This document shows, in pieces, positions 33,838-41,043 of a stretch of DNA of 41,043 nt. Below the pieces are notes generated by a model. It was given only the letters and a program-made list of their open reading frames with translations. It searched no databases and was not told the origin of the DNA. The DNA comes from an uncultured Saprospiraceae bacterium. GTDB lineage: Bacteria; Bacteroidota; Bacteroidia; Chitinophagales; Saprospiraceae. Made by a program: the position numbers and the translations under genes. Numbering within the stretch: position 1 is the first letter of the stretch; each line of letters starts with the position of its first letter. The stretch spans positions 1-41,043 of the forward strand of contig CALCMJ010000015.1 of the NCBI GenBank assembly GCA_937967615.1, read 5' to 3'.

Positions 33838-34458
33838 ATGGGTAATCTACCCAATACATACATAGATTCATTAATAGAGAAATTCGATTCAATACCAAGT
33901 GATCGAAAAACATCTCTTCTTAGTTTGAAGGACTTAATTCAAGGTCAACTTGCAGAATATGGCGAATCTAAGTTGAATTTTATCTGCACACATAACTCAC
34001 GACGAAGCCAAGTTTGTGAGCTCTGGCTAAGAATCCTATGTCTCCATTATAAAGTCCCAAATATAAAATCCTATTCCGGAGGAACAGAAGGGACTGCCTT
34101 TAATCACAGGATGGTAAAGGCTATCCAAAGCAAAGGCTTGCCTTTAACTCAACTGAGTGCAAATGAAAATCCAATCTTTACTTTAGACCATTTAGGAACA
34201 AGCCCGCTGATGTTTTCAAAAAAGTATGATGATGAAAATAATCCATCCTCAGCGTTTATCGCCGTCATGGTTTGTGACCATGCAGATGTAAATTGCCCAA
34301 TCGTACATGGTGCAGATCATAGATTTTCGCTTCAGTACATTGACCCCAAATTTTCAGATAATACTGAAGAGGAAGAAAAGACCTATCGTGCTAAAGTGGA
34401 TGAAGTAGGCATTGAATTCCTATTCTTAATAAACCAAATAACGCAGTTTAACACATAG
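33838..34458 (+). CDS. Low-molecular-weight phosphatase / arsenate-reductase-like protein
   Basis: The 206-residue soluble protein matches LMW protein-tyrosine phosphatases and the related ArsC-type arsenate reductases. The P-loop CTHNSRRS contains the C-x5-R motif (C50, R56). Helical residues 1-40 precede it, as in a Bacteroidota subgroup. Further conserved points are SYSGGTEGTAFN and a later VMVCDHADVNCP with extra Cys residues near the acid loop. The two C-terminal cysteines could support redox chemistry as in arsenate reductases, but no ars genes are adjacent. A tyrosine-phosphatase role remains possible. Confidence 0.82.
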   Translation: MGNLPNTYIDSLIEKFDSIPSDRKTSLLSLKDLIQGQLAEYGESKLNFICTHNSRRSQVCELWLRILCLHYKVPNIKSYSGGTEGTAFNHRMVKAIQSKGLPLTQLSANENPIFTLDHLGTSPLMFSKKYDDENNPSSAFIAVMVCDHADVNCPIVHGADHRFSLQYIDPKFSDNTEEEEKTYRAKVDEVGIEFLFLINQITQFNT

Positions 34459-34505
34459 AACTATATATTATTTTAATTAATAATATATTATACTCCGCTA
34501 AGTAT

Positions 34506-34513
34506 TACATTTG
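34506..34513 (+). promoter_or_regulatory. Predicted -7 box of the TlpA-like gene
   Basis: TACATTTG matches TAnnTTTG exactly and lies 22 bases before the TTG start at 34536. The -33 element is not clear; the upstream DNA is an almost pure A/T hairpin (34463-34488). Confidence 0.45.
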
Positions 34514-34535
34514 CAGAATAAACACACAAAAGCCA

Positions 34536-36074
34536 TTGCTCAGGATCACAATCAAAAATGGATTATTCTTATCCATTATTCTACTCTTTTCCTTTTCTTG
34601 TAAACAAGAAAACAATGCAGAACTTAGCCTTGATTCTCTGAATGCACAAATAAGTTCTCTTGAAGCAGATCTTGATAAGCTTAAGGAAAGGCGAAAAGCT
34701 AAGATGAAAGAACAAGGACTGGAGTATATTGAGGAAGATGAAATTCTTTCAAGTTCAGCTTCTGACTCCACAATTATTATAAAAGGTATAGTCAAATCAA
34801 AGTCCAAGTCTAAAATTCACATCACCTTAGATAGGCCCTACCGAAGTGATTTCGCTAGGTCAATTCCAATTGATAAAGACGGAAAGTTCGAAAAAGAAAT
34901 TAGTGTAAGAGCGCCTGCTATATATAAGCTGAATTTTGGAGACATTGATTCAGAGATTTATTTAGAACCTGGAAAAATGATTGGTCTTGTTATTGACACT
35001 AGCGCAGAACATACATTCAACTTCTTAGGTGATCTGAGCATTGAAAATAATCATCTGTTTTCCACTAAAGCATTCAGCAAACAGGCTGCACATGTGCACC
35101 CTGAGCTTGAACAAGAACTTGGCACTCTCTTTAATTCAATTCTTGACTCAACAGAAATGTTTGCCCAAAACAAATTAAACATTGATCTAAACACAAACTA
35201 TGCAGAGCTTATTAAAAACAACTATCTCTATAATTCACTCTTAGGTATTGTTAACCATATCAAAAACCCAGAATTACAATACAATATTGAACAACATCTT
35301 GATTTCTCAAAACTCAAGATCCCAGAAGCTGGAACTTCTAATCTATCCTTGTTTAGCCTTTATGCATATCGTAAGTTTATCTTTGAATTTTTTGAACTCT
35401 CTTGCAATCAGATTGTACAAGATTCCACAATAAGTCCTTTTGACAAGTATTCTAAAAAGTACGAAAAAGTGAATACGCTTTTCGAAGATCCTATTCTCCA
35501 AGAGTTTATTAAAACTGATATTGTTTTTGAGTCTATTCGCAAAATGAAAAGCTCAGAGTTAAATCCTCTTGTCTTAAAACTGAGAAAACAAATATCTAAT
35601 AAGCATTACTTAAAAACAGTAACAGACCATTACAAGAAAAACATTCATGCAGGAGTGGGAACATTAGCACCTCAAATAGAAGGACCAAGCTATGAAGGCG
35701 GGCGTATCAATCTCAATGACTACGAAGGAAAATATGTCTACATATTTGTCTGGGCAACCTGGTGTGGCCCTTGTAAATTAGAAATTCCATACTATGAAAA
35801 ATTAATCTCAGATTTTTCTGAAGGGGACATTGAATTTATTGGAGTATCTGTAGACAAAGATGAATCCAAATGGTTAGAAAGTTTTTTATTCCAAAAGTAT
35901 CCAGGGACACAAATGCTAGTTAAAGGGGACTGGAATTCTCCTATGATAAAAGATTTTAACCTTAGAACAGTACCACAATTCATTCTAATTAATCCTAAAG
36001 GAGAAATCATAACACTAAGTGCTCCTAGCCCAACAAAAGGAGCTGCTTCATTTCTAAGTACTTTCGGTGTTTAA
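34536..36074 (+). CDS. TlpA-like thioredoxin-domain lipoprotein
   Basis: The 512-residue protein starts at a TTG at 34536. No ATG precedes the lipoprotein signal (GLFLSIILLFSFSC, Cys at residue 22), so TTG is the best choice, and a TACATTTG -7 box at 34506-34513 supports it. A short coiled coil (LNAQISSLEADLDKLKERR) is followed by a DUF4369-like beta domain (about 80-155) and a helical middle. The C-terminal thioredoxin fold carries WCGPC (C410, C413), then FIGVSVDKDESKW and the cis-Pro site TVPQ. It should be a periplasm-facing thiol-disulfide reductase, probably serving cytochrome c maturation or other Cys substrates. It is convergent with the CDGSH gene. Confidence 0.9.
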   Translation: MLRITIKNGLFLSIILLFSFSCKQENNAELSLDSLNAQISSLEADLDKLKERRKAKMKEQGLEYIEEDEILSSSASDSTIIIKGIVKSKSKSKIHITLDRPYRSDFARSIPIDKDGKFEKEISVRAPAIYKLNFGDIDSEIYLEPGKMIGLVIDTSAEHTFNFLGDLSIENNHLFSTKAFSKQAAHVHPELEQELGTLFNSILDSTEMFAQNKLNIDLNTNYAELIKNNYLYNSLLGIVNHIKNPELQYNIEQHLDFSKLKIPEAGTSNLSLFSLYAYRKFIFEFFELSCNQIVQDSTISPFDKYSKKYEKVNTLFEDPILQEFIKTDIVFESIRKMKSSELNPLVLKLRKQISNKHYLKTVTDHYKKNIHAGVGTLAPQIEGPSYEGGRINLNDYEGKYVYIFVWATWCGPCKLEIPYYEKLISDFSEGDIEFIGVSVDKDESKWLESFLFQKYPGTQMLVKGDWNSPMIKDFNLRTVPQFILINPKGEIITLSAPSPTKGAASFLSTFGV

Positions 36075-36091
36075 AAGAAAGAAACTTTCTC

Positions 36092-36331
36092 TTAAAGGTT
36101 CTTATGCGTTCCATCACAAAAACCAGGGTTGCTTGTTTGTTTGCACGTGCACAAACTAACAGTCTTCGTTTCTTCCGCAATTGTTACCTTAGGAACAAAC
36201 TCTGTCCCTTTATGAGATCCATCACACATGGGTTGGTTTGCTGATAAACCACATGTACACCAAGCATATTTTTGACCCTCTGTAAGATCTACCCTTATTG
36301 GAGATGTTCCAGCTATTTTACCTTTTTCCAT
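36092..36331 (-). CDS. CDGSH-type iron-sulfur protein with two motifs
   Basis: The 79-residue protein has two CDGSH-type [2Fe-2S] sites. Site 1 has C25-x-C27, C36 and H40 (CTCGLSANQPMCDGSHKG). Site 2 has C61-x-C63, C72 and H76 (CTCKQTSNPGFCDGTHKN). The three-Cys one-His ligand pattern is that of mitoNEET-family proteins, and tandem small members of this kind are common in bacteria. The likely role is redox or cluster transfer in the cytoplasm. It lies 70 bases downstream of the aldose-epimerase gene on the same strand and is convergent with the TlpA-like gene. Confidence 0.94.
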   Translation of the reverse strand: MEKGKIAGTSPIRVDLTEGQKYAWCTCGLSANQPMCDGSHKGTEFVPKVTIAEETKTVSLCTCKQTSNPGFCDGTHKNL

Positions 36332-36401
36332 AATATCGTTTTCTTTTATTGTTCAATTTCTATTCCAAGATTCAAGATAACAGAAAATATCCATTCTTCT
36401 C

Positions 36402-37355
36402 CTAATCTATTGAAATTACAAAATTTGCTGTGCATGACTCTCCCGCCTCCAACTCTACCAAGCCAATTCCATTATTAAATGCATCAGGAATACAACTTAC
36501 AGGCTCTATTGCAATCCGATCTCTCTCTGCTGGAATATAAATTTGCAAATAAGCTAATTCTTTCCGATCCTGCCTCAAATGAAAATGGAGATCATTCGCC
36601 GGGCAATAGATACTACAAACATCCCTTTCATCTAGAACAAAACAAGTATCAAATTCCGTGTCACCTATCTTGCGCATTTTAGAAAATGTGTCATCGTTTC
36701 CAAACTCGCCTGTTGGAATTAAATCTGTGGTAAGCTGTACAAATTGTCTAGAAGGAATTTCTAATAACAGGTCATCTACTGCACAATTAAAATTAAAATA
36801 AGGATGTGCACCTAGACCTAATGGTATTTTTATGCTATCGTGATTCTTAACTGCAATCTGCACGTTCAGTCCTTTTTCACTTAATTGATATTTCACTGAA
36901 ACCCTCACAACGAAAGGGTACGGAGCAAAATCGCTAACATGATCATACTCTAAATGAATAATACCTGCTTCCAGATCAACATTTGCAAGTTTGTACTGGT
37001 TGTTATTCTTTCCGTGCAGATTGTGATTCCCTGATGTGTCATTCACCGGAAAACTATAGTCTTTTCCATTGTGACTATATCTTCCATCACATAGTCTGTT
37101 TGGGAATGGAAATAAAATTACTCCTGCATATTCTCTTCTAGCCTTTGAAAGATCTGGTTCATTTTTAACCGACTTTATGAGATTCACCTGATCGTTTCTA
37201 TGCGTTAAGCTTAACTCAGAGATCATGGCATCTATGCCCGGAATACAACTCAGCACACTCATCGAATGCTCATCTTTGAGTATTATCTGAGTAAATCCAT
37301 CGATTTCCGCATATTTTAAAGAAAATTTGCCCAAATTCAGCTTTTTAGCTCTCAA
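36402..37355 (-). CDS. Aldose 1-epimerase family protein
   Basis: The 317-residue protein belongs to the galactose mutarotase family, which interconverts alpha and beta anomers of sugars. Conserved points are PFPNRLCDGRY with the sugar-binding Arg, NHNLHG with the first catalytic His, GLGAHPYF with the second His, DTCF with the Asp, and AIEPVSCIPDAFN with the catalytic Glu. The start is TTG at 37355; the next ATG lies too far inside the first strand. It heads a two-gene minus-strand unit with the CDGSH gene and is divergent from rpsU. Confidence 0.88.
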   Translation of the reverse strand: MRAKKLNLGKFSLKYAEIDGFTQIILKDEHSMSVLSCIPGIDAMISELSLTHRNDQVNLIKSVKNEPDLSKARREYAGVILFPFPNRLCDGRYSHNGKDYSFPVNDTSGNHNLHGKNNNQYKLANVDLEAGIIHLEYDHVSDFAPYPFVVRVSVKYQLSEKGLNVQIAVKNHDSIKIPLGLGAHPYFNFNCAVDDLLLEIPSRQFVQLTTDLIPTGEFGNDDTFSKMRKIGDTEFDTCFVLDERDVCSIYCPANDLHFHLRQDRKELAYLQIYIPAERDRIAIEPVSCIPDAFNNGIGLVELEAGESCTANFVISID

Positions 37356-37371
37356 TTTAATTGCTTTTAGC

Positions 37372-37402
37372 TTGATAGAGTGGAAAAAAAGCTATTTCTT
37401 TG
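37372..37402 (+). promoter_or_regulatory. Predicted rpsU promoter
   Basis: TTG at 37372-37374 and TTTCTTTG at 37395-37402, 20 bases apart, fit the Bacteroidota -33/-7 pattern with one mismatch. A leader of about 20 bases remains before the ATG at 37428. Confidence 0.45.
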
Positions 37403-37427
37403 CGCTCTAATTTTTAAGATATACTAT

Positions 37428-37616
37428 ATGTTAATAATAAACATCAAAGAAGGAGAGTCAATTGATAGAGCTCTTAAGAGATATAAAAGAAAATTCAAAT
37501 CTACTAGACTCTTAAAAGAGATTAGAAGACGTAAGAATTTTGTTAAGCCTTCTGTTGAAAGAAGAAATACAATATTGAATGCTGAGTACAGAAAGAAAAT
37601 GTACGGCGATTCATAA
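37428..37616 (+). CDS. rpsU: Small ribosomal subunit protein bS21
   Basis: The 62-residue basic protein begins MLIINIKEGESIDRALKRYK and carries RRRKNFVKPSVERRN, both typical of bS21. The frame is open from 37380, but MLII at 37428 is the family start. In Bacteroidota, bS21 together with bS18 and bS6 holds the 3' end of 16S rRNA and hides the anti-Shine-Dalgarno sequence. The leader just before the ATG (TAATTTTTAAGATATACTAT) shows no purine-rich Shine-Dalgarno motif. A perfect terminator lies 18 bases after the stop. Confidence 0.95.
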   Translation: MLIINIKEGESIDRALKRYKRKFKSTRLLKEIRRRKNFVKPSVERRNTILNAEYRKKMYGDS

Positions 37617-37634
37617 GAATATAAATTCTATTTT

Positions 37635-37663
37635 AAAGCTATCATTATGATAGCTTTTTTTTT
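37635..37663 (+). terminator. rpsU terminator
   Basis: AAAGCTATCA (37635-37644) and TGATAGCTTT (37648-37657) form a perfect 10-bp stem around TTA, followed by a T-run to 37663. This is a textbook Rho-independent terminator. Confidence 0.92.
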
Positions 37664-37739
37664 GTCTATACCTTAACTTTAGGAGGAAATTTAAAGACTG
37701 TACTTTGAGAAAGCAATATTCAAAAATTAATACAAAGAC

Positions 37740-38627
37740 TTGAGAGCACTAGTCATAAGTGGAGGAGGCTGCAAAGGGGCTTTTGCTGGTGGGTTTGCAG
37801 AGTATCTTATTAATGTCAAAAAAAATCATTATGACATTATGGTGGGCACTTCTACAGGCTCTCTTCTCATTCCCCTTTTGGCTATTGGAGAAATAGATAA
37901 AATAAAAGACATCTACACCACTGTTGGGAATAAAGACATATACAACATCTGTCCATTCCTATTTAAAAAAGACAAAAACGGAGATATCACATCTTCTATC
38001 AATCATAAAAACACTGCACGTATGTTTCTGAAAAAGAAAAAAACGTTTGGTGAACATAAGACCCTATTAAAGACAATCCGCCGCACTTACGATGAAGAGG
38101 ACCACAAAAAAGCCCAACAGTCTGGTAAAAGCATCATCGTGACTGTTTCAAATATTTCTACTCGGTCAATAGAATACAAATATGCTACTGATTATAATTA
38201 TGAGGATTTCATTGAGTGGATGTGGGCATCTACAAGTTTTGTCCCCTTTATGAGCTTGGTAGAAAAAAATGGTTTTGAATATGCAGACGGAGGATTTGGA
38301 AATTACATTCCTATTGAAGAAGCTGTAAATTTGGGAGCTACAGAAATAGATGTGATCGTACTTACGCCTAGACACCAACTCATTCAAAACGCAAAGACGA
38401 CAAATGCCTTTGAAGTACTCTTACAGTCTATGCAGTTCATGTTACGCCAGTTAGGCAAACACGACATCCTGATAGGACACTTAGAAAGCATCTACAACAA
38501 AGACGTGAAAGCTAAATTTTATTTTACACCTAGAAATCTGACCAAGTATTCGTTCTACTTTGACCCAGCCCAGATGTCTCAATGGTGGCAGGAAGGATAT
38601 GAACACGCAGCTAAAAAGCTAGGCTAG
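37740..38627 (+). CDS. Patatin-like phospholipase
   Basis: The 295-residue protein has the patatin lipase signature: oxyanion loop SGGGCKGAFAGG, nucleophile elbow GTSTGS (S38), and catalytic Asp in ADGGFGNYIP (D183). The start is TTG at 37740, directly before the first strand RALVISGGG; no ATG is available upstream. No signal peptide is seen, so it is a cytosolic or membrane-peripheral lipid acyl hydrolase. It sits alone after the rpsU terminator. Its stop overlaps by four bases the end of a small convergent open frame. Confidence 0.9.
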   Translation: MRALVISGGGCKGAFAGGFAEYLINVKKNHYDIMVGTSTGSLLIPLLAIGEIDKIKDIYTTVGNKDIYNICPFLFKKDKNGDITSSINHKNTARMFLKKKKTFGEHKTLLKTIRRTYDEEDHKKAQQSGKSIIVTVSNISTRSIEYKYATDYNYEDFIEWMWASTSFVPFMSLVEKNGFEYADGGFGNYIPIEEAVNLGATEIDVIVLTPRHQLIQNAKTTNAFEVLLQSMQFMLRQLGKHDILIGHLESIYNKDVKAKFYFTPRNLTKYSFYFDPAQMSQWWQEGYEHAAKKLG

Positions 38628-38731
38628 AGTTCCCCATCTTGTTTTAGCTGATAAGCAACAACAAGCAAAGCAACAACTATCATGGGAAGTGCAAATCCTA
38701 AAAATGATACATCCATATCTATAAGTAACAT
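38624..38731 (-). CDS. Possible 35-residue single-helix membrane protein
   Basis: The minus strand reads MLLIDMDVSFLGFALPMIVV, then ALLVVAYQLKQDGEL and a TAG stop. It has one hydrophobic helix (about residues 9-26) with an acidic N-terminal flank and a polar C-terminal tail, a shape seen in real bacterial small membrane proteins. The frame fills most of the gap between patatin and the topoisomerase gene. The lack of a recognised family and its small size keep this tentative. Confidence 0.4.
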   Translation of the reverse strand: MLLIDMDVSFLGFALPMIVVALLVVAYQLKQDGEL

Positions 38732-38825
38732 ATCTATCTATTTTGTGTAAAAATACTCAGAATAATAAAGCTTCCTAATTTTGACGCAAAAAGTATCAAA
38801 GCAGTACACGAAATCAGAATTTATT

Positions 38826-41043
38826 TTAAAAATCAAATTCTATAGTATCTCCTGCTTGCAAATCCGACTTTCCCTTTGAATTCCTAGGTTTCTTACCAGT
38901 TTTCTTAGCAGACGCTTTCTTAGAAGGCGCTTTCTTAGCAGATGTTTTCTTAGCAGATGTTTTCTTAGTTGCTGCCGGTTTTTTTGCTGCTGGCTTCTTT
39001 ACAGACTTAGACTTTGCTGGAGCAGCTTTTGCCGTTTGCTTTTTCGAAATAGGCTTTTTCGTATCCGATACTGAATCATCTTGAACAGAATTCACTTCTT
39101 CTTCTTCGTCCACTTCTTCCATCTCTTCAACTTTCAGAATCTTAAACTCTCCTACCTTATTCCCAAGAGCCTTCCAGCCTTTTATATCCACAAAATCCGC
39201 AATAAACATATCCACCTCTTTTTTCTTATTGTCTTTCTTAAAGGTATACTGCACTATAGGGTCTTCATCTAAACTCGCATAATACAGTTTAGACGATTTG
39301 TGTTCTGAGATAAAATTAAATTCTTGATCAGCTGTGGTTGTCTCTACAACAAAGCGCTTTACCATCGTCCAAGCTTTCTCGCCTTCAAAATACAAAGCAC
39401 TTATCACCGTATCCTCTTCTAATTTCCCGAGATCCAATAAATTGACATAGTCAAACTTTTTCTCCATTTCTAGCTCAGTGATAACATACGTTCCATTCTT
39501 GTAGAGAGCTATTAACTGTTCGCCGGTATCAAATTCGCCCAAATACTTGCCTCGCTCTTCTGTATTTAACCTACCCGTTACCTTGTCAATCCAAACTTTC
39601 ATAGCTCCCAGGGAAGACATCCCCTTTTCTATAAGTGTTACCTTCCTGATGGGATACTTGGAAATAAAATTCCCCTGAGATGCTCTACCCTTTATTGCAA
39701 GCTCCGCAAAATCAACTTCAAATGTTTTTTTCTTCGCGCGACAAGCAGGTGAGAGCTGAACTGAAACGTAATCAGTTTCTCCATTGGGGTTTGCCGTAAA
39801 GTAATGCACCTTAGACCCCTTATTCCCTTTCGTGAGATCGTACTCTTTATTTCGCGTAACTCCCTTCACATTAAAACGCTTCATCAACGACTTGCCAGAT
39901 TTACTATCTACATACACCATGTTATATGTTGTCCTCTCATCCCCTTTCTTCCATACAGCTACATGTATAATATTTTTACCAATGAACACCTTATCGCCTA
40001 ACTTAACTACTTTAAATTTTCCATCTTTAGTAAACGCGATGATGTCATCTATATCAGAACATTCTGTCACAAATTCATCCTTCTTTAAACTTGTACCTAT
40101 GAAGCCTTCTTTCCTGTCTACATATAGTTTTGCGTTATTAGCAACTACCCTCTGCGCCTTTATAGTTTCAAACTCTGCAATCTGAGTTCTTCGCTCTCTC
40201 CCCTTTCCGTATTTTGCTAATAAATTCTCAAAGTACTTTATCGCATAAGCAGTCAGATTCTTGATATTCGACTTCACTTCTTTCAACTCTTCTTCATGCT
40301 TCTTTATACGTTCTTCATGTGTAAATGTATTGTATTTTGAAATACGTTTTATCTTAATCTCTGTAAGCCTGATGAGATCTTCTTCAGTGATGTCTCGTGC
40401 CAGTTTAATCTTCGTTTTAACTGCCTTCTGTCCAGGTACAGTTAAATATTTTTTTAATCCTTTTTCTATTGCTTTCAATACCTCTTCCCAAGACTCACAT
40501 TCCTCTATGTCACGGTAGATCCGCTTCTCAATGAATATTTTTTCTAATGAAAACTGATGCAGCTTTTCTAGCAATTCTTCCTTACGAATCTGCAGCTCTA
40601 AAAGCAACAACTGCTTTGTATTCTCTGTAGAAATCTGAAGTAGATCCTGCACATTTAAAAAGTGCGGTTTGTTATCTATAATGACACATGCATTTGGCGC
40701 TATACTAACCTCACAATTCGTGAATGCGTACAAAGCATCCATAGAAACTTGAGGTGATACACCAGCATGTAATTCCAAAATTACTTCTACATCCTGTGCA
40801 GTATTGTCTATGACTTTCTTAATCTTAATATTCCCCTTATCATTTGCTTTTAAGACACTGTCTATGAGACTACCAGTTGTTACCCCAAAAGGTAACTCTG
40901 TAATCGCAAGAGTCTTTTTATCACGTATCTCTATTTTGGCGCGAGATTTTACCCGTCCGCCACGTTTCCCTTGATTGTAATCAGATACATCAATGATTCC
41001 CCCATTCTGGAAATCTGGGTACAATTTCACGCGCTTCCCTTCC
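38826..41043 (-). CDS. parC: DNA topoisomerase IV / gyrase A subunit, C-terminal part
   Basis: The gene enters from the right edge; 738 codons up to the stop are visible and the N-terminus with the catalytic Tyr is outside. The first visible residues (VKLYPDFQNGGIIDV, then RGGRVKSRAKIEI and ITELPFGVTTGSLI) are the core of the type IIA topoisomerase A subunit. The coiled-coil gate and a C-terminal propeller domain follow (ELAIKGRASQGNFISKYPIR and related blades). The last about 90 residues are an acidic stretch (MEEVDEEEEVN) and a Lys/Ala-rich tail made of five-residue repeats. The Bacteroidota ParC-like paralogue is the best assignment; strict GyrA cannot be excluded because the N-terminus is missing. 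Confidence 0.88.
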   Translation of the reverse strand, partial: EGKRVKLYPDFQNGGIIDVSDYNQGKRGGRVKSRAKIEIRDKKTLAITELPFGVTTGSLIDSVLKANDKGNIKIKKVIDNTAQDVEVILELHAGVSPQVSMDALYAFTNCEVSIAPNACVIIDNKPHFLNVQDLLQISTENTKQLLLLELQIRKEELLEKLHQFSLEKIFIEKRIYRDIEECESWEEVLKAIEKGLKKYLTVPGQKAVKTKIKLARDITEEDLIRLTEIKIKRISKYNTFTHEERIKKHEEELKEVKSNIKNLTAYAIKYFENLLAKYGKGRERRTQIAEFETIKAQRVVANNAKLYVDRKEGFIGTSLKKDEFVTECSDIDDIIAFTKDGKFKVVKLGDKVFIGKNIIHVAVWKKGDERTTYNMVYVDSKSGKSLMKRFNVKGVTRNKEYDLTKGNKGSKVHYFTANPNGETDYVSVQLSPACRAKKKTFEVDFAELAIKGRASQGNFISKYPIRKVTLIEKGMSSLGAMKVWIDKVTGRLNTEERGKYLGEFDTGEQLIALYKNGTYVITELEMEKKFDYVNLLDLGKLEEDTVISALYFEGEKAWTMVKRFVVETTTADQEFNFISEHKSSKLYYASLDEDPIVQYTFKKDNKKKEVDMFIADFVDIKGWKALGNKVGEFKILKVEEMEEVDEEEEVNSVQDDSVSDTKKPISKKQTAKAAPAKSKSVKKPAAKKPAATKKTSAKKTSAKKAPSKKASAKKTGKKPRNSKGKSDLQAGDTIEFDF
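38901..38975 (-). repeat. Five 15-bp repeats in the topoisomerase tail
   Basis: Plus-strand units TTTCTTAGCAGACGC, TTTCTTAGAAGGCGC, TTTCTTAGCAGATGT (twice) and TTTCTTAGTTGCTGC follow one another at exactly 15 bp. They encode SAKK-type pentapeptides rich in Lys and Ala, like the histone H1 C-terminal domain. Confidence 0.85.

Noticed and set aside
34463..34488. Ten-base A/T hairpin between the phosphatase and TlpA-like genes as a terminator
   Set aside because: Pure A/T pairing is weak and there is no T-run; it may simply be an A/T-rich promoter region.
36076..36090. AGAAAG-AAA-CTTTCT hairpin between convergent TlpA-like and CDGSH genes
   Set aside because: Perfect but only 6 bp and A/T-rich; too weak to call as a terminator.

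Overview
The window is chromosomal DNA of a Bacteroidota bacterium. The evidence is A/T-rich codon use, start regions without Shine-Dalgarno sequences, several TAnnTTTG -7 boxes, a type IX secretion (T9SS) C-terminal sorting domain on the fasciclin protein, and families typical of this phylum (DUF6155, a DUF6909-like protein, PhnA/YjdM, an ECF sigma factor followed by a membrane/beta-barrel protein). The class cannot be fixed from this sequence; a Saprospiria-like lineage is a guess. I saw no tRNA or rRNA gene, transposase, prophage or CRISPR array.

Layout. 1-7022: a truncated secreted protein, a membrane metallophosphoesterase divergent from typA/bipA, a DUF2461 protein and a DUF6909-like protein with a nucleoside-phosphorylase-like C-terminus. 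7142-11681: a lipoprotein-like esterase, mnmE, a repeat-bearing non-coding stretch, an MscS channel overlapping a small coiled-coil membrane protein, and a CBS-domain protein. 11707-18060 (minus strand): a heavy-metal efflux operon read as His-rich membrane protein, CusB-like adaptor, TolC-like channel, CusA/CzcA-like pump. 18341-21677: a four-repeat charged protein of unknown function, then a tightly packed set DUF6155, NdpA-like nucleoid protein, PAP2 phosphatase, PhnA/YjdM. 22008-24356: a surface protein with five FAS1 repeats of exactly 405 bp each. 24459-33480: an ECF sigma factor, an overlapping membrane-anchored beta-barrel protein, a BNR/GH74-like propeller protein, and a large protein joining a degenerate metallophosphoesterase, a kinase-like motif region and an outer-membrane barrel. 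33838-41043: an LMW-PTP/ArsC-like phosphatase, a TlpA-like lipoprotein, a CDGSH iron-sulfur protein, an aldose epimerase, ribosomal protein bS21, a patatin lipase, a possible 35-residue membrane protein and the C-terminal part of a topoisomerase IV/gyrase A subunit with a histone-H1-like tail.

Most genes are housekeeping or envelope functions. No complete known defence or mobile system is visible. The strongest candidates for something undescribed are the three-part envelope protein at 29839-33480, the sigma/trans-envelope barrel pair at 24459-26490, the DUF6155-NdpA-PAP2-PhnA cluster, and a set of intergenic elements built from tiny GAA-triloop hairpins at 1131, 4526 and 21740.
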